Shown: in pieces, positions 28,452 through 40,400 of the stretch
Layout of the letters: every line of letters starts with the position of its first letter
How positions within the stretch are numbered: the first letter of the stretch is position 1
Assembly (NCBI GenBank): GCA_024362935.1
Contig: JANCRA010000025.1
Location: forward strand, 9,760,936 to 9,824,935
DNA length: 64,000 nt
Reading direction: 5' to 3'
Origin: Setophaga petechia
Lineage: Eukaryota > Chordata > Aves > Passeriformes > Parulidae
The notes under the pieces: model-generated
The model's input: the letters and a program-made list of their open reading frames with translations, nothing else
Databases searched by the model: none
Told to the model about the DNA's origin: nothing
Position numbers and translations under genes: made by a program

Positions 28452-31400
28452 CTGAAAGAAAATGCACAACCTTAAAAACTACCCGAGAGTGAAATAAAGC
28501 AACAATAATTTGAAGAAATTGATCTCTCATAGCAATTCCCTTTAAATAAAAACTGCATTTATGGTGGAAGGTATTTCCTCCTTGTAACTCAAGCCTGTAT
28601 GAGCAGGATGAACTTTCTCCCACTCATCAGGTTCTTTCTGTATCAGGCAGATACAACTGGCTGAGTCAGAGTGGGAGAAAAAGCTTATGGACTGTACATA
28701 ATGAGTAACTAAAAACTTTGCAAAGTAGTAATTTTAAAGAGCCCTCAACACTGCAGCTCTGGAAGCAGAGCTATGTCCCTAGCACAGGGTTCTGGTCTGG
28801 CTGCTCTGGCTGGTGGGGGAAAGTGAGACAGTAACGAGTAACCCATGATGTGATTCATGAAGAAAATCCATTTCTTCTTCCTGCAAAATACATTGCAGGA
28901 ATACAATACATTCAAGAGAATCTCTCTCCACAAGGTGCTGATCATTACCCAATCAGTGCTGCAAAATTAGACAGGATCATAAGTAGGGCACTGACAGAAG
29001 ACACCATCCCAGTGCCCATAAATACACTTCTTCTGTATCAATTCTGTCTTTCAACATCTCTCCAGCAGGCCTCGAAGGAATCTTTAAGGAATATTTCAAA
29101 TGTTGTAACTTGCTATTTTTTATTGTATTTTGATAAATACAGATGCTTCAGTGATATATTTGCATTTTTATGTATTTCCATTTTTATATATTGCAGGCTG
29201 TATGTTTGGGTATTTATAATTATTCAGTACTTTACTGATGTAACCAATAGGTCATACCTTTATATTACCTCATCTATGTAAGAATCACAATTTGAAGTAT
29301 TTTGGGTTTAGGTTTGCTATTTATGTTTGTCTTACAATTGTTATAAAATCATGCCTAAATAAAACTTGTATTTCTCTGGAAATATATTCAAAGAAACCTT
29401 ACAGTAAAGCCTTTACATCACACAGATTTTGTCTTTTCTAAAATCAATTGCCAAAAAGGGCTCTTCAGTAAATTTTCAGCTGTGCTATGCAGAACCAAAA
29501 AAACATCTTGCAAGTCAAGGGAGGAGGGTTTTTTGTTGCTGTTCAGGGTATGTTTTGTTTGTTTTTTCTTTTCTGGGAAGGAGGTAAGGTGGGGGTGTGT
29601 GTGCTGGTATTGTTTTTCATTTGTTTGTTTAAAGGTTATTTTTCCACTAAGCATCAAGGCTGCTGCAGACAAACCACAGTATTCAATAACCTTTAATTAA
29701 GTCCCAAGATTTTTTTTCACCCTGCAACTCTTGTGTGCTTGGGTTCCTCTATCTGAATTTAAAACAGTTTCCCAACTGCTGTGTCCTGCACCTGGTAAAT
29801 GGCATCTCTTGTCTTTTGAGTCTGAGTCTACATGTTTAGCCAGAAGCAGCAATTCATACTGCTCAGAGGTTCACATGACTGACATTAAACCCTGGACACA
29901 ATAAAGCACAGGAGTAAAAGGACCTCACTCAATTTCTGGAGAGGAAAAACAGGAACAAAAGGACATCCTGTAGCCCTGTACTGCTGAAACATTAATGGAA
30001 CAAGTGGGCACAGTGAAGTATTCTTTGTCTGCTTGACAAACCCTGCAATTCTGGGTGGAGATTTAGAGTTTTAAATCAACAGCATCATCCTGCTTTAGAC
30101 ATCCCCTAGTTATCTGCAGAGTAGCTATCCAAGACATTTTTTGCCCTGAACTCCAAGAGAATTTCCAAGCCAAAGCCTCTCTCACAGGGATAGGGTTTCT
30201 CAGGAGTAAGGGAATATGGGTATCACTGCTGGTCACTCCCTGGACCAAACTCATGTCTGAAGTTCAAACAAAAGATGCCTGTGAGGCTTTTAAACACCTC
30301 TAAGTCACAGCAGAGACAACAAAGACTAATGACAGTATTACATTTATCTCTTCAGGAATATCCTTCTCTGTACACAGCAACTCACAGGATTCTGGAAATC
30401 CATGCTGATAAACAGATTAAGATTTCCCTACCTCCTGTGAGCATTACAAAGCAAGATTTTAAAGCAACTGTTGAGTATTTCTTTCTTGGAATCTTTCCCA
30501 GCAGAATGATGTTGTCAACATGGAATTCAAAATAAAATCTTGACTGCATGGTGGGAGGTGAGGGGGAAGGCAGGAAGGGATTTGACAATAGGGGGAGATT
30601 TCCAAATCCATTAGTTTTTGCAAACTGCATCCAGTGAAACTTGGATATCTTTTCAACAGAATTTACTGCAAGAGAAAAGTCACTGTAGAATTATACAGGC
30701 AATTGGAAACATACTCTAGGTGGACAAGCACCATGAAGCCTGAACAGTGGAAATGTTACACGTGTTGCAGTCTCAGTTTAAAGTGTTGTGAATAAAACTA
30801 ATAAGGACAATTAAATAAAGTTCAAAAATTAGGTCTTTATCACTCAAATTTTATCAGTTGAATTATTTTTGTCCCCTGCAGATTTAACATGTTAGTGAAC
30901 ATGTTAAAAACTGTTCATCAGTTTTAAAACTGCGGGCTTAAAAGTGAGAATAAAACTGTGAGAAGTGGAATCCAAGTGTGATATTGAGTAATGTTTTCCT
31001 AGAATCCCCACTTTGTGAACCAGGTTAAAAACAAGAATTCACTAAAAATGGTTTCCTCATTCTGTCACACATAAGACAGAATCTCAGTATTATCCAGCTT
31101 GACTAAAGATGCACTCAGCTGATACTTTCAACCTTTTCCTCTTAAAAAACTTACAATAAGAATCAAAAAAACCCCAAATCAAAACACCAGAAAACAATTT
31201 TCCATATAAAGTCAAAGATCTAAACCTATGACTAAAGAGGCATAAAAGGCAATTTTTTCACTGTCTAATGCAAAGATAAAGAATTATTTTTTCCATGCCA
31301 TAAACATAATAAGGATTTGTTTCTAAGCAAATCTTTTATGCTACAGTTTTAACCAGTATTTTGGGAGATCAACAAGCTTTTACAGTGCTTAATCTGAATT

Positions 31401-34400
31401 CTGAAAGAGTATGAATGCTAAAATAGACTTTGGACAGTGAAGTTGCTTTTTACATGTAAGCCATTAACAAAAAGCTTCACTTTATATGGTACCTTAAAGT
31501 GTAGAAGAAAGAAAATAATTTGGTATCTCTTAAGCAGGCATTTCACCATCAATGTGCTTGGATTCTTTTCTGCCTGTGTAACTTGCACAATTTTGTTGCT
31601 GCAGTGATACAGAGGCTTATAATTTTCAGTTCCCTGATATTCCTTTTGGGAAAAACATTTGAACTAAAATTTCTCTAGTGGCACACAGAAATCTTGAGGG
31701 CAAGATTAAAAGCATGACTCATGTTGGTTAATACTCTTGTCAATGGTTTGAACAGTTAAATATTTAATGCTGTTTAGCAAAGACCAGGTATTTTAAAAGG
31801 ATTATTTTTGAGGGGAAGCAAATTTCCTTAAATGCCAAGTCAAATTTCAAACTCTGTATAGCCTGGAATAAATACACCTATATCTTTGTATTGCACTGAA
31901 ATAAAAGATGTTCTGTGTGGTACAATAACCTTAGATTTTCAGCTAATAAATGACAGCTATTCTAATATTTTCCAAGTTACTGGGAACCTTCAATCCTAAG
32001 AGGAGTTGCCAAAACAATTAACTGTTTATCTCTTTGGATATAATACACTTTGATCTGTACTATTTAATTAACAACTCAGAAATATCAACAGAAGTTTGTA
32101 GAAAGGCAAAACTTATTTGCATCATATGAGATTTGATACAGAAATTGTAATTTCTTGGTGATGTGGAATAAGTTAAAATCCATTCTTCTGAATAAGCAGA
32201 ACTGTATTTTGTAGGACACAGCAATGGCACAGGACAGGTAGGACCTCTAGAGGGTCAAGGGAAAATCAAGAGAAATTATCAGGATAAAAATTCCAGTGAG
32301 GTACAAATGTGCAACACAAAAGGAGAACAAGCAAAGAAACAAAAACAGAACTCTGCCCCAAACACTAATACTACATAAGAGATGCTCCCATAATTAATGA
32401 TGCCCTCATATTAATGATGCTCTGAAGTTTAGTGTCTGGCTCTGTAACTAACTCAGGAAAGTTGCCATCAGTCTCTTTCAAAACTAAGGACAATATCTGA
32501 TTTCTCTAGGCTGGAGCAGCTGCATGCATTTTCTGGAAAATCCTGGTTTCTGAAAGGGTCATTTGTAAGGTATTTATCTACCTCACTTTGGTTTTGGAAG
32601 GCTGACCAGATAAGATTTTGATCTCATCAAGAGAGATGAGTGATACTAAAAATCCAAGTCTGATGATTTTCTGTTCAGTTTATTAATGTCTGTCCCCCAC
32701 AAGACTTTAACTCCAAAACAGACTGAAAATTGAAAAAATTGTATTTATGCATCAAAAAGGAGCCTTGTTCCTCCAACAGCAAGAAACATGGAGCTTAAGC
32801 ACAAGGTATTGCAAAAAACTTACTACAGTCAGAAATACTACAAAGCCAATTTCTAATTCAACCTTTTGCTAAATTGCTCATCATTTTTGGCTCCAAGAGG
32901 TACAAAAAAAAGTGTAACTTTCTTCTACTAGAATACACATTTCCTGTCAGGAAACCTCCTTCCTTTGATTTTAGATGTCTGAACTCAGAGAATATGGATA
33001 AAGCCACTTCAGCTTTACCTTTTCTGGTTCCCATTACTGATGAGGATTCTCTCAGCTGATTCTGGTGAGCATGCAGTGGAATCCATGGTTCAAAACAAAG
33101 GACATATTCCAACATTTAGAGACCAGTCACTTCAGCCTCAGCCTGCAATACTTAAACCACACTTAGAGAGAAGCCAGTTCTGGGTAGGGAGGGCACAGTT
33201 GCACCACCCTTCATTGTTCCAGGGTCCTCAAGTCAGGAGCTTCACCCTGAACATCTTCAGTGATACTAAAGTGTCCAGGGAGCTCCAGCAAGACTTGAGT
33301 GCCTCCTCCCTGTGCCACTGCAACTCTACAACCCCCATGTCATAACATCCTGCGTGTTCCTAACGTGAACTTTGGAATCCTAAGTAGCCAGAGTGGACTC
33401 ATATCCTTTCCATATATTTTAGGCTGAATTACAAGGTTAACTCCCACTATGAAACTGCAAAATTTTGCTTTTACCAAGTATTACTGGCATGACCTGATGT
33501 GGTAAAAATTATGTTTATCTGGAATGGCTTAAAATGACTGCAGTTGAAAAAAATGAAGATGAAGCCTAAAGAGAAGGTGTATAATGGATTTCAGTGTTAT
33601 CATCAGTGGTCATGTAAAAATACCCATTCAGCATGCAAATACAGACACTGCATCCCACCAGTGCCTTGCCACTGAAAGCTCTAAAAAGAAATGCAAAAGA
33701 AATTCCTCTGAAATTCAATCAAGCTGTACAGCTGCAGGGTTGATAAATTTTAATTAAGCCTCCAGTTCCATGCCGTTCTTCATTTTTACCCTTCCCTCAC
33801 CTTTCTGTTTCTTACTGTAAGAAGCAGTGGAGAACAAAAAATCCAGGGTAACTTTTTAGTAATCTTTCAAGATCCCAGCTTAGCAAGGCTGAATCAAGAT
33901 CCTTCACTCTCCCTCACCCTGTGTATGTTGAAACACCACATGGAATTGGAGCAATAAAAATTTAATTACTCCTAATGTTTTTCCTTACTGGAACATTGAC
34001 TTTGTGCTGCATTTGCTTCTCATTTCTGCTTTCAACTCCTGATAGAATTGGACTTTTGAGTGATATATACTTGATTAATCCAAGCTATGAGAAGAAATCC
34101 ATCCATGATCCTTTCAACCACTCGAGGGCAGCAAACTCTAACTCTTGTTTCAAAACCAATTATACCATAAACACACATCCAGGTTTGGAGTGATGTTACA
34201 GAATTCAAGCAGCACCAGCATTTGAAGGCAGCAAAAATACAACTGGTTAAGCTGCTGATTAATAATCCATCAGTATAGCTCACTCTTTCACTGATTAATT
34301 CAATCCAGGCACAATCCTGGGGGATAATTTGAAAGGAAGTACAGAGGATGTCCAAAGAAGATAAATTAAATTCTTACTAATTGGAGCAAGTCAGCCATCT

Positions 34401-37400
34401 AATTAATACATTCTGAAAGCTAATAAAACACAAATATCTGATTAATAAGCAGACAACTAGTAAAGAGGAAGCAAAACATCTCCAAGTATTTTAGGATGAG
34501 AAAAATCTCAGATTTTGAAGATTTTTAAGACTGTTTTAAAGTAAGTGAACTCATGGGTCTGATACTGCATTTGTAACTGTAATAAAAGGATGATGTATTC
34601 CTGGCAACTAAAACATAATTACACTTGAAATTCCATTTCCTGATGTGTATCTGCATATAACATTTCCCCTATACATGCTTCCAATTGACAAAATGAAGTA
34701 AACCAGTTATTAACATAAATCATAGGAGTTCTGCCACATTTAAAGAGATCATGGGCAAAGTTTTCAGGCTTGAGGGCAGAAGTTACATGGATCCAGCTTT
34801 CCTTCACTCAGCAGGAATGGAACACTGCCCTCATCTTTTGATTCAATTCCACCAGCCACATGCATTAACAGTGTGGCACTACTCTGCTGGGAAAGTCATC
34901 AAATCCTACAATTAGTTCTGCAAACAGGACTGATGTTATTGCCTAAATGGAAGGCCAGGCCCTGTCCATCCCCCTCAAGTATTAAAAATCATGTAAATGA
35001 AAATAAACCACACAATGTTTGCTCATGGTTTACAAAATGGATCCAAACTATCTTTCAGCAAGTTATTAAAAGGCATTGTCCCTGATCAGGGGGGAAAAAA
35101 CCACGCCACAAAATAAAACATGTCACACAAAATAAAATCCCATGTCTCAGGAAACCATTCATTTTTCATGGGAATCAAAGACAATTGCAACTGATTGACA
35201 AACTCATCAAATATTAACGTGGAGAATGAAAGGTAATAAAAGTGCAAGAGACTTGTGCATATTCAATACACACTGAACACTCCCATATCAATATTGCATA
35301 GCCCTGTCTGCCAGCACTAATTAATGCTGGAGCCCAGCACAGCCATGGTGTTTGTCTGAAGTTATTGAAGTGAGCACTGTCTAGCTCTCTTGTCTTTGCT
35401 TAATACTGGAAACTAGTCTGCCATTAATTTAAGATTTGTAATGCAATGTGATGCTGCTGGGGAGAAAAACATCTATGTGTACTTGAAATCTCCAGCAAAT
35501 GTTATCTTTCACCACCGATTTATTTTGATGCACTCTACAATTGCAAAATTATCCTTCAAGGCAACTGCCACTGCAAGGGAAATGTATCTCATCCTCCTTA
35601 GGATGTTCTTAATATCAGCACTGCAGGGATCAAAATCAAGAACAATTCATAAAAATGCAAAATACAGACATTTCCTACTCTAGAACAACTGAAAACAATA
35701 AGTATGACTTTTAGCAGTGGATAAGGTCAATTTCTGTAAGTGTGACATATGGAGATGGTGAAGGCTTTGTCTGTCTCAAACAATGGGATAATGACATGGG
35801 ACATTTGAACAAAGTTCAGTCATCCAAAACATTACTATGGGTTTCCAACAACAACAAATTAAGTTCAGACTGCTCACTTGTTTTCTGTAAAAAATGCCTG
35901 TAAAATTGTTGAAGGGCACCAACACAACCACAAAAATAGAGGAGACAAGTGTGAAGAATTCCTTGTGAATGGAACATCTGTAGTCAGAAAGTGGGAAAGC
36001 TGCCCCTTTTCTGAGCAAGAGGGAGCTCAGAAAAGCAGTCAGCTTGAGACAAGGTATGTGAGAGAGCATTTAAGAACAACACTTCCAAATGACAGCCTTG
36101 GTTTACTGCAGCCCCGGAAGAGCCCAAGAAAAGACATTCAAATTAACAGACAGGAGCTTGGAATCCTGCAAAATGTTCTCTTGGTTGAATTTGAGGAAAA
36201 GCGAGTTGGAAGAGAATAGAATTGTAAGGTCATTTACTTTAAAAAATGACAGAGAGCACATTTAGAGAGTCCATGCACAACTGCTTACCCAGGATTCATG
36301 GTACAGAACTGTGAGCAGGTGCATGCCATAATCATAGTTCTGCCTTCTTAGGGGACACCTGGAAATGCAGAAACATTTTTCTGAACAAAAGGTTGAAACC
36401 TACCATCAAACTTTCTACTGTGTAATGTAGGGAATCTTAGGAAATGAGTGGTTGATTCCTGTGTACTTCTCAATTTCACACAACCAAGAATAATCTCATG
36501 GAAGCTTGAGTAACAAGAAAACAGGAGAATGGGCAGCTGCAAGGCAACAGGAAAATATACAATATCCAAGGATTTACAAATCTTCTGGAGACATTAGAAA
36601 CTTCTTTGCCCCTGTGCCAAAGTGGAATCCCACATACATTAAGTCTGAACTCTTTTAAAATGTGTTTTTTACAGTTAATACCAGGAATAGGGTTAAGTCC
36701 CATTTTAGCCTTAAATTATAATAATTCACCAAGACAATAACTGGTATTACTGGAAGACACCCAGTCCTCTCTCAGCTGTGGGCATTGCTACAATGTTCTT
36801 GTGTCCTTCTGGCAGCTCACCTGTCTGTTGTAATTGTGAGCACATCTGTCTCCTGACAGTACCGCTCTCCCACGAGCTTAATGAGCTTCTTCTTTGCATG
36901 GTCATCCAAATTCAGGTTGGAAAGTTTAACCTTCAAGAAAAGGAGAAAACAACTTTAATTCCTCGGCAAATCCAAACTCTGAACTCTGGAAGTACTTGAG
37001 ACAGGCAGATCTTCTATCAAGGAGAGCTATTCAGGATGCATATTCAGGATGCAATTTATACCTGCACAGTGTAACTTCCAGAGATGGCTTAAAAAGCTGA
37101 TTTAGTGCAAATTTGTAGAGGAATTTTTAGCAGAGAGCCTTTTCCATCTTAGCTGCCAGGCGTTCCCCAATCTTTCACTGCATTTGATGGCAGAGATGCT
37201 TAGGAAGAAGAATTTGCCATCTTCCTGCCTTGGGATAAAACAGGATGGGGAATCAAACCAGTACAGAGTTGCAAACTTTATTTCCTAAAGGGCCTGAACA
37301 TGTGATGGGGGACAAGACAATGAGTTCTAGAATTCTGGAGTTCTGTAGGTGTGGAACAGTCCATAATTTGCAGAATTTCTTCGGATTGTATCACATTGAA

Positions 37401-40400
37401 GTCTTAATATAAGACAAGAATAATGTGAGTATTCAAACAATTTATACCTGCATAGAATCCCCACAATGCCTTACAAGTCCCAAGGCCAGTGAACATCAAT
37501 GGACAGATTTGGTCAGGAACACACAGACATACTCACTTGTGTGTGATTCTGAATTCCCTCCATTTCTCTCATTTCCTTACAGAAGATCACATTTACATGT
37601 TTGGAAAAGAAACCCAAGCATTTAGGGGTTTGAAGCAAAGGCTGTTTACCAAAACTACTACTTACTCTTAAGGTCACCACTCTTGCTTTGGGATTCCGAA
37701 TAGAAGTCCCTGAAGAGACATAATCTACTGTTTCAACTTCAATGGGAAAATGCTGCTCACATTTCTCATCACTGTCCAGAGCACTTGGCCATTCAGTGCA
37801 GAAATCTGTACAATAAAGAGAAAAACATTCCTAGTAATATCTGTATATTATATGCCTGTAGCTCTGGTATATCTGGCTGGGTTTTTTTCCTTTCAAATGA
37901 ATTGCAATATATTTTTTTTAAAGTAGTTAGTCTTAGAAATCATACTCATTTAGCTAACAGCAGTGTTTCTGCTAGACTTGCTCCAGTATTGTCTTGTCTC
38001 TCTTTGCACTGGCTTACCCAAACAGGACACAGCACTGCAGATGCAGTCTCACAACTGCCAAACAGGATCATTGAATGATTTGGCTTGGAAGTGACCCTCC
38101 TGGCTTTGGGGATTTTTTACCAGATCCAGCTGCTCAAAGCCCTATCCAACCTGAGGCTGAACACTTCCAGGATGGGGTATCCTCAGGTTCACTGGGCAAG
38201 CTCTTCCACCCTCATCACAAAACAGGTTTCCTCTGCCTGAGTTCATCAGGTTCCCCTCACAGGTCTGCTGGGTGGAAAGATGCTCCTGGTCTCCAGCAGA
38301 TCCTGTGTCTCCCCAACAGACCCTGCTCTCACAGAGGGTCTCATTTAAAAGCTCTTTGGTCATTAAATGCAGCCCATAATGGCTACTGACTGAAGTCTGT
38401 TCAGTCAGAGAGTTCTCTGAAAACTGAGTCACATTCTTCACTCACCTTCTGCAAGGCACTGAACTATCAACTCATCAGTTCAAGCAAGATCTCATGCTAA
38501 AGTAACATTTCAATCTTAATCTTGTGCTGGCAACCTCTTGAGACTTATCTGCCACCCCCTGGATGACTCCTGGCAGCAGCAGGAAAGCAGACAGTCCCAG
38601 CCACAGCCAGCTGAATAACCAGCTGCACAAGTGCACCATGCCTCACCTCCATCACACACAGTTACAGCTTGCTTTGTCTGAAAACTTCCAGAGATGGTTT
38701 AAAAAGAAAAAACCAACCAACTAAACAAACAAAAAAAATCAAAAAAACCTCACCCCCCCCCCCCGCCTCTCACCTTTAAGAGCTGCACAGTGCTTCTTAA
38801 TTGCAGGAGGAGTAAGATGCAAAAAATTGGGGATCTGAAACAGACACATTAAGAGTTACCAAAATAATAGCTTTTTGTCTGATTGGAAGTAAATGGGCAT
38901 TAATGAAATCTGATTACATTTGCTAAGGCAGTATAACATGCTTAAGGAAATATTCATTTAAGCAGAGTCTTCTCAAGTCTGATTTAGGGAAAGACTTAAC
39001 TCTGTGACAAAAGTCATAGGCATGATCACCCTAAAAAGTCTCCTGATATCATTGACTTGTTAATTAATTTTATATTTGTTACCACTTAGAAACTTGAGAG
39101 TATTTTATGACTTAAAAAAAAGCAGAAAGCAGTCTCCAAGACAAATATTCCAATCAAAGCAGCGCAGCCTTAGTGACCAGTGACTTTAAAAGTGGTCCCC
39201 CAGCCATGGCACATGTTTTACCTTGATAAGCTCTAGGTTGCCTTCTTTTGGTGGAGGCACTCCTCTCTTCACTGGGTAGCCCATTCTGATTGGGAGAGGC
39301 ACAGAGGCAGGTTTGAAGGCAGCTGCTGTTGGGTACACACTGCTCCAGTCCTGATCCACAGCCATCCTCTCTGTCCTGGGGGGTGCAGCCTGACCAAGGG
39401 AAAAGGGCACAGGAGATACATGGGATATAACACAAGGCAGGATCAACACATCAAACAATGATTTCAAGAACCAATTCCCACAGCTGGACATTTCAAGACA
39501 CCTTTACAGCCAAAATTAGTGCTGATTTGTAGAGGAATTTTTAGCAGAGAGCCTTTTCCATCTTAGCTGCCAGGCCTTTCCCAACCTTCCACTGCATTTT
39601 CTGGCAGAGATGCTTAGGAAGAATTTGCCATCTTCCTGCCTTGGGATAAATCAGGAGGGGGAATCAAACCAGTACAGAATTGCAAACTCTATTCTGCCTT
39701 GGGATAAATCAGGAGGGGGAATCAAACCAGTACAGAATTGCAAACTCTATTTCCTAAAGGGCCTGAACATGTGCTGGGGGACAAGACAATGAGTTCTAAA
39801 ATTCTGGAATTCTGTAGATGTGGAACAGTTCATAATTAATAATGCTGAAATTTCTTGCCATAGAAATTCCAGTGTAGGGACAATGTATCAGTACATTGCA
39901 GAAATAGCTAATACCCTCCAAAAACTGACCAGCATTTCAGTTAAATGCTCTTAGAAAAAGAAAAGCTTTATGCCAGAAAGCAAGCACCACAAATCCTGTA
40001 AACTCAGTCTGAAAACAACATTGACACGTCTGGGTTATTGGAAATGCAACTTTAAGTTACTTTTCAGACCTGCACTCCCTGGTGTCAGAGAGAGTTAACC
40101 ATCAGCTTAGTGTTATATTTTTGGTAACATAGACTGAAAAGGTTACAGAAGGCAGGTGCTGGCCTGGAATGGTCCCAGGGGATTGTCTCACCAGGATTTG
40201 ACTGCAGAAGGGGCTGCTGGGCAAACTGAAACAACACACAGCTTAGAAAACTCTCCCAAACACCTGAGCTACCTGTAAGTTTCAGTACTTACTGATCTTA
40301 CAAACTGTGGTGTCCTGCCTCTTCTCCTTACTGCGCCTGAAAGAAGGAAAAACAAAAGAGATTAACAAAAACATATCTTTAACATAAATCATTCTATAGT

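Noticed and set aside
28850..29281. 143-residue plus-strand frame in MRPS35 intron 7
   Set aside because: AT-rich, aromatic and hydrophobic composition typical of chance frames. No recognisable family, splice context or promoter.
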